Assembly: GCA_963966185.1 (NCBI GenBank)
Contig: CAWZYM010000225.1
Coordinates: 165,001 to 229,000 of the forward strand
DNA: 64,000 bases
Direction of reading: 5' to 3'
Source: Rhabditoides inermis
Lineage: Eukaryota > Nematoda > Chromadorea > Rhabditida > Rhabditidae
Below are positions 42,516 to 54,122 of the stretch, piece after piece. A model generated the notes under the pieces. It was not told the origin of the DNA. It was given only the letters and a program-made list of their open reading frames with translations, and did no database searches. The first letter of the stretch is position 1; every line of letters begins with the position of its first letter. A program made the position numbers and the translations under genes.

Positions 42516-42921
42516 CCACAGTGCCAACATCGGAACGTGTTGTTTGATTTTTCACAATGAAGGAAATCAGTTACGACAAATTTTAACAGTTATGACAAAT
42601 TTCGATTGACTATAGACTCGACTATAGACTATAGACTCGATCGATTGACTATATATTGACTACTTATTGACTATAGACAGATTGCTGATCTCGGAACTTC
42701 CAGGAGCGCACCCATGAACTACTTCGCTCCTGGTTGTCTCGAGTTCAGTTTCCCTCCACCCCAAACACACTAAACAACAACAAAGCACCGCATTGTAAAC
42801 CAATCGTTTATTATAGTCTAGCTATGTGTGTGACGTGTCAAGTGTTGCGAACGCGAAAGAGGCAAAACATCGAAAGAGGAAAGGACCTTAAGGGAAGGGC
42901 TAGTATGGGGACAAGTATCGG
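42516..42921. other. Spacer between the SL RNA and the MSP gene
   Basis: Contains a decayed tandem of GACTATAGACT (about 42607-42676) and TTTATT (42808-42813), a minus-strand ATAAA poly(A) signal for the MSP gene. No coding sequence. Confidence 0.45.
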
Positions 42922-44028
42922 CTACTCCTGCGCAACCAGCAGCGGCAGAACCATCATATCCTGCGGAGCGCCGCCAGCGAAGCACTCTTTCGGAGCCTCG
43001 GCAGAAGCCTGCAATGGGTACGGTAGCATACGGTAATCAGTTGAGGTAAGATTGTAACGAGGTTCGAAATCGGATACAAGTGTGAAAGGAAACAGAATAA
43101 TATACGGTAAGATACAGTAACCATATGATACGGTAGGCTACAGTATCCCTACCTTGGTGGTGCAGACGACGATCTTGTCGACCTTGGCGCCTCCGTTCTG
43201 GCGGAGAATGTCTACCTTGACAGCCTTGCCCGGCTCAACAGTCGCGTACACAGGGTTCACGCGGTACAGCAGGTTGTCGGAGCACTTGATCTGCAACAGG
43301 GGTACGGTAGGTACGGTACAGTAACCAGATACGGTAGCCTACAGTATACCTTGATGGCGCGCTTCTCGGCGCCGTTGTTCTGGATCTGGATGTTCTGCAT
43401 GCCTCCGATCGCCTTCCAGCGAAGCTCCGCAGGCTGCATCTGCATCTTCACAGGGGCAGCGGGGACGCCAGACGCCTGAGGTATACGGTAGGTAACAATA
43501 CGGATTACGGTAGTACCTCTCCGGATCCGCTCTTGGTGAGTTTCTTGGCGTCCTTGGCGCTCTTGGAGCTGCGGCTGCTGCGCTTCGAGGCGTCCTTCTT
43601 GCTCTTCGCACTCTTTCCGCTCTTGCTTCCCTTCGCACTGCGGCTGCTCTTCTTGCCGGACTTGCCGCTCTTGTCAGACTTGTCCGCGGCGCTGCTGCCG
43701 CCCTTCTTCGCACCCTTCTTCGACGACGAAGACTTGCCCGACTTGCCGCTCTTGTCGTCCTTCTCAACAGAAGGGTGTTACGGACCTGTAGTTGTTACGG
43801 GACCACTAGATGCTATGGGACCACTAGATGCTACGGGACCACTTGATGTTACAGGACCACTAGCTATCACGGTACCTTGGCGCCGCTCTTTGCCTTGCCG
43901 CTCTTGTTGGAGGTGTCGTGTCCGGCGGGCTTGCGTCCCTCCTTCTTGTCTCCACCACACTGGGCGAGCACCGCAGTGGAGACGGCAGACGAGAAGAGGG
44001 CGGCAGCCGCGAGAGAGAGAGGGTCCAT
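42922..44028 (-). CDS. MSP-domain protein with N-terminal membrane anchor and Ser/Lys linker
   Basis: Five exons, minus strand: 44028-43876 (MDPLSLAAAALFSSAVSTAV, then AQCGGDKKEGRKP), about 43764-43517 (Lys/Ser/Gly-rich: KDDKSGKSGKSSSSKKGAKK), about 43473-43350 (PAELRWKAIGGMQNIQIQNN, EKRAIK), about 43291-43154 (IKCSDNLLYRVNPVYATVEP, VDILRQNGGAKVDKIVV) and about 43010-42922 (KECFAGGAPQDMMVLPLLVA). The last three exons form one MSP immunoglobulin-like domain, with IKCSDN-x-x-YRV-x-P and PG-x-x-VKVDILRQNG as key blocks. MSP domains polymerise or dock in amoeboid nematode sperm. The hydrophobic N-terminus suggests a membrane-tethered member. Intron 1 is built of 18-bp repeats (GGTCCC-GTAGCATCTAGT type). 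Confidence 0.83.
43780..43875. repeat. 18-bp minisatellite filling MSP-gene intron 1
   Basis: Five or so units of GGGACCACTAGATGCTAC with one- or two-base changes, from the splice donor almost to the acceptor. One minus-strand frame reads SGPVAS repeats, but that frame is not the gene's. Confidence 0.8.
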
Positions 44029-44568
44029 GGGGGATCGAGGGGGCGAGTGTGGACAGCAGACGGGGCCGCGGCCTTTTGTACGCACCGAGTGGGGCATGGA
44101 AATGAGAAGGCGCGAGTTTGATGCGCTAACGAGGCCGCCGCATAGTCCGCGCTCATTTCGCGAGGGGGGTCATGCGAATGCGCAGGGGCGGATGTGCAAA
44201 TATTGTCGACTTTTTTATGCAGGAAAGAATTATATGAAATATGAGTGAGTGATTCGAACAACAAGAATGTGTGGAAAGTGGTTGTGTCGACAAAATCTGA
44301 AGGGTGTTGGATGATGTGGTACAGTGTCAAGGCGCGAGGGTTGCCCGTGCCTGGCACAGCCTGCGGAACCACTGGTCCTCTCCGTCCAAGCGACGCTCCG
44401 AGTGACGGACGATCGGACGACGGCGGTGGATGGAGACGGGGCAGGGGAGGTCTGCAACTAGGCAATGATATAGAAACATTACACCACAAGCCATGTGTGA
44501 ACAGGTCGAAGTTGTAGTAGAATGGTTCCAGAAAACCAGCAATGAGAATGCACGATAGCGGTGTGTCT

Positions 44569-46282
44569 TCACAGGCAGAGAAAGAGCCACTCACTGTCGA
44601 CTAGTGTCTTCCAAGCTGCGAGCATCGCTTCCGTCTTCGGTGTGCTCGTCATGTCTCGAACAACGAAACTTGCGAGCTGAAATTTGAACTCATTCGCACA
44701 GTCATAACTTTGTTACATACATTCGGCACTTCCGCCAACTGTCGCCCGATTTGAGCAATGTACTGACTGAAGTCGCCTCGCGTTGATCTCATTTGCATCC
44801 ACCAAATCACCGTATTTCAGGGTTCTCGAGTCTGGAAGTGTTTGGTATAACGTACCGATCAGAGTGTAGTGTCTTACTTTGGAGAACTAGGTCGATTTCG
44901 TCGCAATGTGGAAAGAACGCTGTGATCGGGGCTTCCAGACTGTAACATTATGAATTATGCACGTAAGGATTTAGAATACGAATATAAAGTAACTACAAAC
45001 TCACCAATCCAAACTTTTTGCAACAAGCAATAGTTTGTGGGTGTGAAACCCGCACGCAGTCATTTAATCAGCGATAGAAGAACAGTTCTTTTTCTGAGTA
45101 TGTGAAATGAAATGCGTTATATCGTGTAATATCAAGGATTGTATGACTGTTTTTGATTTGTAACTGTGAATTGATGTAGTCTTAATGTTGACAGATTACA
45201 TACTTACCATTTGGAACGGAGTCAGCAGTTCCATACTTGCTGAGGGATAAATGTCAATGAATAAATGTCGGTAGACTTGCTGAATGAATAGGTTTGGTAT
45301 GCAAAATAAATGAACATAAAAAAACACGAAACGACGAAAATAAATCTCACAATTTCGTCTGTAGAACACGAATGAAGTAGATTTAGTGCCAATTGCACGT
45401 TGGTCGGAAATCGAAACGATTTTAAACAAAATTTAATCGATCTCATCTTAAATTTCGAAAAAAAAAACAATACTTGATTTCTTATATGTAATATCTAACA
45501 GACTTTTTCACTTTTTTGTCAGTTTATATTCAGAATCAGATTTCAAATCCACATACCGTTATATTCTTTAGCCGCAACATGGTTCAGCACGACACTTTGC
45601 AGACTAGTCATATTTGCCAAGAAAGCAAGATGCTTTGCAGATAGGTAGATCTAAAATTATTGATAGTTTATGAAATAATAGTGTCATATACCTGTACGCC
45701 ATGTTGTTCAGCGACAATTTTTAGTTCAGTGATGAGGCGAGCATATTTTGTCGTTATGTGTTCTAGAGCCTTGTCTGTAATTACATTATTTTCTTTTCAC
45801 AGATAAATGTAGACAACATACCTATTTCCTTCAGAAAATAGCATTCTGCGGGAGGAGAGTTTTTCAATTCCTCGATCGTCCTAGTAAAAACACTAATAAA
45901 ATAGTTTTCCGAGCAAAATTTCTTACCAGTATTTTCGCCACAAGTGTTTGAGAGTTGAAAGAAAGTGTAAAAACTACTAGTATTGCACTATTTTCACGAA
46001 ACATCGACATATCAATTTGCAGTTCATACTCGTAGTTGCTTTTCTCGTTCATATTAGCATCGACTAGTTTCTTCGCGGACCGCGAGACGAAACGGAGACC
46101 ATGGCGATCCTGAATTAATCAAAAATGTGTATCTATATGCGAGTATTAGAAATATTTACGAGTCAATATTTTTCTAACAAAATACTCACATCCAGATCCA
46201 AGTGATTGAAGATTTCGAGAAGTGGAATGGAAGGCAATTCGAGTAGACGTTCGAAAAGGAAGGATGGGTCCGAGGCGTCCAT
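44569..46282 (-). CDS. F-box protein, multi-exon
   Basis: Start at ATG 46282-46280: MDASDPSFLFERLLELPSIP then LLEIFNHLDLD (donor GTGAGT). The next exon gives DRHGLRFVSRSAKKLVDANM, ELQIDMSMFRE and ILVVFTLSFNSQTLVAKI. LP-x-x-x-L-x-EIF-x-HLD...D-x-x-x-LR-x-VSR is an F-box, so the protein probably links substrates to an SCF (Skp1-Cullin1) ubiquitin ligase. Further exons: TIEELKNSPPAECYFLKEI, DKALEHITTKYARLITELK, IYLSAKHLAFLANMTSLQSV, QVYRHLFIDIYPSASMELLT, SLEAPITAFFPHCDEIDLVL, and LASFVVRDMTSTPKTEAMLA up to the stop at 44569. The 3' end is uncertain: a strong donor (GTGAGTGG) just before the stop could lead to another exon near 44450-44225. The C-terminal substrate domain is not recognised. A foldback transposon lies 50 bp upstream. 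Confidence 0.68.
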
Positions 46283-46332
46283 TGGAAAGCGAACGATAAG
46301 ACTATTGAAGAAAGCGACATCTATTACAACTA

Positions 46333-47449
46333 CAGAGGTGGTCAGTCAAGCGGCCCTTTTCGACCGAATTGGCGCAAATCGGCTAAAACGGCTGCAAAGA
46401 TCCTTTCTCGGGTCTCCGTTGAGCCACAGAGCTCTAGTTTAGCGGAATCGAACGCTCTACTAACGATCTATCCAACTGCACAGTTGGTTCCAGTTGAAAA
46501 AATTCAGATCGCCTGCTTTCACATCCTTGATTTCGACCCCTTCTGAACGGTCGGCAAGACTCTCATTTGCATATCCACGCGATCGGCGAGCGAGAGGGGA
46601 CAATTAGCGGGACAATGCGTGATGGTCATTCTTGAACGGGGCAGTGAATCGAGCAGTCGTACCAGAATGGTCCTAAATAAAATCAACATTTGGTTGTTTC
46701 TTCCGCAACAACCAAATAAAACTGGCCCACAGCGTAGTGTTTTGTTGTGTTACACTTTGAAGTGTAAAATTCGGGTTTTACGTCACTATTACAACAGTGA
46801 ACAGATGTTGTTTGTTTTCGTCTTGTTTTCTTTGTTGTTGTTCATGCATCCATGTCCGACGTCGGCAGGGAGGAGCCCCGCAAGCCGCTTTCTAACACTC
46901 GTTTCTATTTGTGGCAGACGCCGAAGGAGGAAGATGCGGATGCGGAGTTTGAAACACTTGACTGAGCTCTCACTCTCTTGATTCCCACTCACTACCACCC
47001 TCTCACTCACTCACTCCTCCATTCTTCCTTGTGAGGGGAGTGTACTCACTGCTCTTCTCTCACCAGGTGAGCCAGTTTTATTTGGTTGTTGCGGAAGAAA
47101 TCCATGTTGATTTTATTTAGGACCACTCTGGTACGACTGCTCGATATACTGCCCCGTTCAAGAATGACCATCACGCAATGTCCCGCTAATTGTCCCCTCA
47201 CGCTCGCCGATGCAAATGAGAGTCTTGCCGACCGCTCAAAAGGGGTCGAAATCAAGGGTGTGAAAGCAGGCCATCTGAATTTTTTCAACTAGAACCAACT
47301 GTGCAGTTGGATAGATCGTTAGTAGAGCGTTCGATTCCGCTAAACTAGAGCTCTGTAGCTCAACGGAGACCCGAGAAAGGAGCTTTGCAGCCGTTTTAGC
47401 CGATTTGCGCCAATTCGGCCGAAAAGGGCCGTTTGACTGACCACCTCTG
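46333..47449. mobile_element. Foldback DNA transposon with about 390-bp inverted repeats, TA target duplication
   Basis: Left end CAGAGGTGGTCAGTCAAGCG, right end its complement, each flanked by TA (46331-46332; 47450-47451). The arms match over about 390 bp (to about 46730 and from about 47060) with small differences, for example GCATATCCACGCGATCGGCGAG against a shorter form. The TA duplication and CAGAGGTGG ends fit the Tc1/mariner superfamily. There is no transposase inside, so it moved with help in trans. The centre (46735-47058) carries a short frame and an 8-base CTCACTCA repeat. Confidence 0.88.
46852..46965 (+). CDS. 37-codon frame captured inside the foldback element
   Basis: ATG follows TTGTTGTTGTTCATGCATCC. 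The product starts MSDVGREEPRKPLSNTRFYL, continues WQTPKEEDADAEFETLD and stops. Composition (charged, with a Trp-Gln-Thr-Pro turn) looks more like real protein than chance. It may be an exon or tail of a host gene carried by the element. No family recognised. Confidence 0.3.
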   Translation: MSDVGREEPRKPLSNTRFYLWQTPKEEDADAEFETLD

Positions 47450-47454
47450 TATGA

Positions 47455-48684
47455 CAATTATTGAAGAAAGCGGGACAGAGGGGAACAATCGATGAATCGA
47501 TCGTCAAAGCGTCCACAATCTGGAACAGTCAAGTCTAGTGAGGTCAGGACGCGCGCTTCAGGCATACCAATCGATCGATGAGATCGATACGAAGACATGC
47601 TTATTGTTTACCGCCAAAAAAGATTATTATCGCTCATCTCGCTAATGAGCTATCACTGATGTCAGCGTAGCACAGTGGTTGTGTTTACGCTTCTCAGGCG
47701 TCAGGTAAGGATTCTGCTATAATCAGAGTTTAATGTTAGATAACAAGTATAGTGTATATAATGGGGGAGTTCATGCTAATGGGGTTATCTGCCAAACACC
47801 CCTGTTTCTTTAACAAAATAACTAATACACGTAGAGAATTGGAAAAATTAATTCTACGAGAAGAATTAGTGTTTATGTCGACTGTGAAAAAAGGAAATCA
47901 ATCGATGAAAAGTGTGAAATAGGAATGGATGTTATCATAGTCTTTGTATCTGGATAGATGAGCAGATGGTACATCTGGGCGATAGAACACACTCCCGCGA
48001 CAACCTCGCTGTCTTCTCAGATACGCATATCACGTTCTTCTGCACCAATGATTAATTGTACTGAAACAGAACACATACGTACATTATCTGTTAAAAAGTA
48101 CTTGCGTAAAGAGAGTAAGTTTGTCTTGACTCAATTCAATAAAAGCGCATGCATTAAACGTTTACAAATACTAACACAAACCTGCACCTCCTTCTTCCTC
48201 TCCTCTCTCTCTCTCTCACTCTATTGACGTTATTCATTTGTATTGTTATATTGCATCTGTTAGTCTCCACAGTCCGTTATGCGCAGGTTTGTGTTAGTAT
48301 TTGTAAACGTTTTATGCATGCGCTTTTGTTGAATTGGGTCAAGACAAACTTACTTTTTTTACGTAAGTACTTTTAACAGATAATACATGTGCTTTTGTTG
48401 AATTTCATAGAAATTTCTTCTCTTACTGATTGCCAAGCTCTGTCCCGGAATTTGCCGAACACTGCAAACTTCACTCGGTTTCTCCCATTCCATGTCCAGA
48501 TCTGTGCCTCAAGAGAAAGATTACGCCACTGTTTGAACACAGCGTCTTCATTCTTTCTCACGTTTCTCAATGTATTCATACATGATTTCCCATCACCAAA
48601 CACGTGAGAACACAGTAGTGTTATGCTAATTCTCACCAGAGACTTCTTCAAAAACGTTCAGCACTGTTTCACGTTAGATCGATC
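47455..48684. other. Spacer containing a MITE
   Basis: No gene recognised. It holds AT-rich DNA, the MITE at 48085-48382 and, just after it, CTTTTGTTGAATTTCATAGA, shared with the flank of the 26149 MITE. Some minus-strand splice-like signals around 48430-48650 could be an exon, but the frame 48373-48651 has no recognisable motif. Confidence 0.4.
48085..48382. mobile_element. Palindromic MITE
   Basis: Starts TATCTGTTAAAAAGTACTTG and ends with CAAGTAC-like complement TAAGTACTTTTAACAGATA. Arms of about 110 bp carry GCGCATGCATTAAACGTTTA, CAAATACTAACACAAACCTG and their complements. The centre is a CT tract. Same family as 16273 and 26149. Confidence 0.83.
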
Positions 48685-48762
48685 ATGTGGTGGCTGCTCG
48701 TTACGGTGGGTACTGTAGCTACGGTATTCGTAAGTACGCCGCTCTCTCTCTCTCTCTCTCTC

Positions 48763-48802
<40 letters not shown>

Positions 48803-50178
48803 CCCACGCTCACTCACAAAACTCACTGTTTGATGGCGTGGGTAGTGAACGGAATATATGGAACTTCATCGGAACCCTATGAAACATGGTATATTCCTGA
48901 TTCGGAAAACGAGGCACAATCGATTTTAATATCTGTGTTTTATGAAAAGTGCATTCTGACATTTCGAGTGTCTTTTCAAAAGTTGACCCTGTGACACCAC
49001 CAGTCGCGCAGCAGACTGTAACCGCTGAAGGCAAAGTAGCCATATGCGATTGGATGACAATATGGGGATTGGATGCACTAAAGGGGGTTCGTTTTATCGG
49101 GGGACCAATCATATATCAATCATATATGCAATTCAAATAAGAAAATCAGTTTCCACACGTAGCTTACAAACAAAACAATAAACTCTAGAGTAGTTATTTT
49201 TCATCAAAAGCGAAAAGTGTGACCTGTCGAAACGGTTAAGTGACGTCATCTCATGATGTCATGATGAGTGAAACATGTTTCTCTTTTTTTTTGCTCGAAA
49301 CATGTTTCCAGCCTAAATACACTATGGGGATTACGTTAGTAATGTTTGTTTTTGACGAAAATAGTAAAATAAGAAGATATAGTGTTCGGGCCCACACGGT
49401 CCCACACCATTGACACTCAGTGGGACCGTCGGTCCCACAGGGTGTGAGCCCGAAAAAAATCAAAATCAAAAATTTCAAAATTTTGTAAACGCAGATCGAT
49501 GCGGAATGCTTTTCTCATTATGCATACAAAATTTTATGAGAAAATATTCCTATATGATCGAATACGGGGCGCGGGCCCACTCGGGCCCACACTTTTGCTA
49601 TTCCATGTGGCGAGTAGTGTAGCTACGGTAATCGTAATAATCCCATTTCAGCTACCAATCGTATACGGTCAGAAGTACTACCGTTTCTCCAATCTCTCCG
49701 ATGACGTGTTCTTCCGACCGGATGCCACACTGGTGGTGGAGGGATCAGTGCCTGCCGGACAACAGTCAGTCGGATACGTTTCATATGAGGGAAAACACGT
49801 ATCGCTGTTAGTGTTCAAGGTAGAATGCCAGTTACGGTTCATGTCTGGCACTCAGAGTGGACACGCTTCACTGTTGATATTTTGGTATTTATTTTGGTGT
49901 TTACCATATTAATATGTTTTTCTTTTCCTTTTTTCTGGTGTGTAAAAACACAAACTTTTAGAAAAAAAACTGAACTTACCACTCTGTGCAAAAAAACAAC
50001 AACTACAACCCAATTTTTTTATTTATTTAAACGTGTCATAATATAAAAAAAAACATTGAAACAACAATGCTTGCAGGGTGATCTCGCGCGTTCGAATCGT
50101 CGATGACTTCGGACTGGGTCTGTTCAATGTGCACATCAACAACACACTACTCACTGTCACTCACAGCCCACTCTCGGT

Positions 50179-50209
<31 letters not shown>

Positions 50210-50873
50210 AGAAAGAGAAAGAGATCAGGTTCCCGCTCTACCAGCCTATCACCCAACCTAATCAACGTGCCACAATGCCATTTGGGTTTTGCTTCCGCGT
50301 GTGGCTGTAAAATGAGAAAAGATTGTAATACCACGTGATCGCCGCCTATTTTTATTGAATCCCGACAGAGTGCACTCGTATGACACACAACTTTTTTGTG
50401 CCTTTTGCGTGATAATACTTTTGATGATGTTTTTTTTTGTTACAGGGAGATACGTACAATCCCGACATCAGCACGATTGTATACAACTATACACGGCCGA
50501 ACGTGTTTGATAACTTCTGGATTAGAATACGGTAGTAAGGAAATGAGAGAGAGAGAGAGAGGAAGAGGGAGAAAGAGAGAGAGAGAGAGAGAGATTGCAG
50601 CCCGATCTATCCTGGATGTGGCTTCGTTCTGTACGAAACAGGAAAGCACTATCTCTTTCCATGTCCGTTCGAACCGAAATACCACAGGAACTATACGACC
50701 AGCATTAGAGGGTACAGTATGGTTACTGTATAAATGTTGTGATTACGGTACTCCAGATTCTTCCTCGGCGGAGCGAATCAGAACACACAGTACAGCATCA
50801 CCGTTCTAAAACCTTATCGTGAGTGGTTTCTCTCTTTTTCCCCGTCTCTCTCTCTCTCTCTCTCTCCTCTCTC

Positions 50874-50920
<47 letters not shown>

Positions 50921-51819
50921 CTCTGCACGATACGTTTCAGCCGGACCAGTGGAGGTGCAACTCCCACAGAACACTCTCTACAACGCTGACACTAGTGAGT
51001 TGATACGTTTCATAACGGCAATATGAGGGTTTCAATGTGATGAACTTTCAATCTCACGGTGATAAATAAAACATTGTGTAAAAAGCAAAATTCTGTTTCT
51101 GCAACAACCGGTTTGCAGACACAGTGGAAATCGTCGGCTCACCGACTGGTCCGTTCCACATCCGTCTAGCCAATGCCAACTACCCGTCGAGGGTCGTATT
51201 CGCGGCCACATACAAGCCAACCACCCCGGCCACCGATCCACCTACGTATACGGTAGGACAGGAGTGTGATTACCTATGTGATTAGTGAACGAGTAATCAC
51301 GAAGATGAGGACTGATGTGAGGTTTCGACTGAGTATTTCAACTTGAATCACAAAATCTGGGCGTCAAATACAATTTAATGAGGCAATGAGCAAACAAAAC
51401 ACAGCGGCGAGTAAAACATTTGAAGAGAGTCAGATTGTTTTATCGTTCTGACTCTATCTCGAGTTGTTGTTCAGGGCAAGTTGGCGCACTACAAAGACGG
51501 TGCTTGGAAGGACGAGCAGACTGCTGCGATGCGATTCAGACAAGGGAAGATATACCGGATCCGGATCAAGGGAGTGCCCACACAACTGGAGGTAGAGCTC
51601 TCTCTCTCTCTCTTCTTTCTCTCCCTCCCTCCCTCCTCCTCTCTTTCCCTCTCTCTCTCTCCTTCAGATGCGCTCCGCTATGTTGCAGAACAACAACACC
51701 ATCATTTCTTCCACTGTTGTGACGGATCCGTGGCTCCATAAGGTATGAAACATTCACATAAACATGTTGTGTTTATAAAATATCAGCCTGATTCCGACAT
51801 ACCATGTAGCCCCATGTGA
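48685..51819 (+). CDS. Secreted beta-rich protein, multi-exon (possibly galectin-like)
   Basis: Exon 1 (48685-48729) is a signal peptide, MWWLLVTVGTVATVF. Then exons at about 49653 (LPIVYGQKYYRFSNLSDDVF, PDATLVVEGSVPAGQQSVGY), 50078 (VISRVRIVDDFGLGLFNVHI), 50447 (GDTYNPDISTIVYNYTRPNV), 50600 (PIYPGCGFVLYETGKHYLFP), 50758 (FFLGGANQNTQYSITVLKPY), 50941 (PGPVEVQLPQNTLYNADT), 51118 (NTVEIVGSPTGPFHIRLANA), 51475 (GKLAHYKDGAWKDEQTAAMR, RIRIKGVPTQLE) and 51667 (MRSAMLQNNNTIISSTVVTD). It ends PDSDIPCSPM-stop (51817-51819). Short alternating hydrophobic strands and N-x-T sites suggest a glycosylated beta-sandwich. The L-x-V-x-G-x-V and G-P-F-H-I-R-L pieces recall galectins, but no sugar-binding H-x-N-x-R motif is visible, so the family is unproven. 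Intron 1 is about 0.9 kb with a hairpin; others have CT/GA tracts. Confidence 0.62.
49386..49455. repeat. Hairpin GGGCCCACACGGTCCCACA ... in intron 1
   Basis: TTCGGGCCCACACGGTCCCA is matched by GTGGGACCG and GGTGTGAGCCCGAA further on, giving a stem with internal loops. CGGGCCCAC recurs at 49573-49590. No protein sense; origin unknown. Confidence 0.55.
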
Positions 51820-52248
51820 TCTTGGTAGATGGCGTGTGTTGTGAAGATCGCGATGTCCCGGAAGTGGGGCATAAACAAACAAATAAACAAGTAAACAACA
51901 CAGGTGAACAACTACTCGATCGCCTACCAGCGCCTGCTTGTCAGTGGCGGATTCGAAGTTCACGCGATTCAGCACTTGAACTTGTGAATTACTTGAAATT
52001 TGCGTACCCTAAATAAACGCATCACGCTGAATTCCACTCTTTTTTTTGTTATTCATCTGATTAGACTGTTTTTCACTTGAATCTATTAATTGACACCTTG
52101 TGTATTAGTTCCCTAAAAAGATTCCGTTTTCGCCTGTTCTCTCTCACCATATGTTTATTATTATCTTGTTTTGAGTGTTCAAGTGCACGTTCCACCTACT
52201 AGCTCTAGCGATAACTTGATAATAACTCTTTATCGATCGATCCGGCTA

Positions 52249-53695
52249 CTATGGCTTGTGACATGAGATCATTGTGTTGTGAGAAGCACACGGATAGAGT
52301 GAAGTGGAGATGGATGGGGCGGTGGGATTATGCAAATGAGCTCCCGACGAGAGCTGTGTGGCGTCTTTGGAAGAAGCGACACGTCGACCCTGAGACGGCA
52401 AGAAGACACAACGAGAGAAAAGGCAATCTGAAAAGAAAGGGATCAATACACAACACACAACACACAGATCAACACGCATACCTGATACTAGTTAGAAGAA
52501 GCTCCACTCTTTGATTCGGTTGATTGTTCCCGTGCACACACAGCAAGTCATTCCTGAAGGAGGAAATCGATAAATCGATAAATCCATATGGATCATTATC
52601 AATCCCACCTGTGGCGGTGAGTGCGCAGGTCATATCGTCCGAGTCATATTCCGAGCAGTCCATGAGAGAGATGTGCTCGCAGTGCGCTGAAACGTATCCC
52701 TTAAAACACGGAACTTCCTCGAAACGTATAATCAGCGGTCTTTTATCATTCAACGACACGCTCTACTGAATGGTCAATGGCTGCATGATCGAGCTCAGGA
52801 AAGGACAATGCTTATCAGTTATCAGACACAATGGATGAATAGAGAGAGAGAGAGAGGGGGGGGGGGGTGATGTCAGAAGCCATGCCTCTTCAGGGTATCA
52901 ACACCCAGCATTATTTATAGCTGAGTCGATTGTTATGAATGCATGCCGAATAGAATAGGGCTACACCTACGACCATGTGTCATAATCATGTTTGCAATTC
53001 GGAATAAACATTTGAACTGAATTGATTTCAGTACCTGATTCAATGACTGCATTTGTGATGCTGCGTCTCTTGCGCTCGTTGGAAGTCACCCCTTGGAACT
53101 CGGCCTCGAGTACCTGAATGAGGCTGGGTAAACATATAAACAAGTAAACAAGTAAACAACACAAGTAAACAAATAAACAAACCTCCTTGCCGAACGCGTT
53201 TCTGGCTCGGCTGAGGTGGTCTTGTGAGGGAAGTGCGGAGAGTGAGCGCCGAGAGTGATGTCGGATGTGGATCGAACTGAAATCGATAGAAATATTCCTA
53301 ATGTAGTTTTTTGTTTTGTTTTAATCGCACGTACAGAAACTCCCAAACTGATTGACATTGAGAGATGTTATTATCGCACAATCAGCGAAGGTTTATCACC
53401 TTTCTATCGTCAACATCATCAGTCATTAAATCAGTGATGAGTGATGACCACTCGACACTGCCTTCAGAGAGACTGCAGTTTTGAAGGAGCTGTTTCTAAG
53501 AGACTAAAAATGGCACACAGATGGTAGTGGAAACACATAATGAGAGAGTCAGATTGTCAGATTGACTCACCGATGTCCGCTGTGGTCGAGTATGTGTCGG
53601 AGTACTCGCATGGTGCCAGCCTTGCCCTGCACCAGATACGACGCCACCAGGTGAGTCAACGCCAATACGTTCAGAAGCAGCCACGCACACCTCAT
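52249..53695 (-). CDS. Secreted protein with a Cys-containing middle region, unknown family
   Basis: Start ATG 53695-53693: signal peptide MRCAWLLLNVLALTHLVAS, then YLVQGKAGTMRVLRHILDHS. Exon 2 (about 53279-53183) joins in phase 2 (SIHIRHHSRRSLSALPSQDH, SRARNAFGKE), exon 3 VLEAEFQGVTSNERKRRSIT. Exon 4 (about 52760-52612) gives RPLIIRFEEVPCFKGYVSAH, CEHISLMDCSEYDSDDMTCA; exon 5 DLLCVHGNNQPNQRVELLLT; the last exon GRRVASSKDATQLSSGAHLH and CASHNTMISCHKP-stop (52249). At least five Cys in exons 4-5 imply a small disulfide-linked domain. No family recognised. NERKRRS and KRVR-like basic pairs could be protease sites. Confidence 0.55.
52851..52867. repeat. GA/G tract
   Basis: GAGAGAGAGG followed by a run of G in an intron of the secreted gene. 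Homopolymer length here is likely to be error-prone. Confidence 0.6.
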
Positions 53696-53902
53696 CGCTG
53701 CAAGATCGGAAATATTAGCACCAAATGAGCACCAAATGAGCACCAAATGAGCATTTGGCGGTCAAATAGTCGACGGACAATGCGGGATAGACTCGACACG
53801 CATGTGATGATAGGAGAGAGAGAGGGTGTTGATGTTGATGTTGACTGCGATTGTGTAGTGCATGTTGTGATATGGAGGTGATAGGTGATAACGGCGATCG
53901 GC

Positions 53903-54022
53903 CTAGTCTGTGACGACCACGTGAGGTTCGCAGACGATTAGTCTGGATGGAAACAGAAAGGAAAGGACGTCATACACTACGACGACGACCAAACTAGCAA
54001 ACAGGCAAAGAGCAAGCGTCAT
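53903..54022 (-). CDS. Possible 39-residue secreted/membrane peptide
   Basis: MTLALCLFASLVVVVVYDVL then SFLFPSRLIVCEPHVVVTD-stop. A strong hydrophobic N-terminus follows the ATG, and a TATA-like TTTATTTATCC lies about 40 bp upstream on the minus strand (about 54058-54068). A splice acceptor-like TTTCCATCCAG occurs inside, so this could instead be a first exon. Little else supports it. Confidence 0.33.
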   Translation of the reverse strand: MTLALCLFASLVVVVVYDVLSFLFPSRLIVCEPHVVVTD

Positions 54023-54122
54023 TCGGATGAGGACTGATCGACTGGGTCGGGTGTAACGGGATAAATAAAAGTGTGAAGTGACTATTTTTGGGTTGGGAAG
54101 TTGGGCGAGCAATTTTTAGAAT

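Noticed and set aside
43778..43960. Protein-coding SGPVAS hexapeptide repeat
   Set aside because: It lies in intron 1 of the MSP gene; the frame does not match either neighbouring exon.
47325..47370. tRNA-like A box (TAGCTCAACGG) and B-box-like GTTCGATTCC in the foldback element
   Set aside because: The boxes are in the wrong order for a tRNA gene and lie within the terminal repeat.
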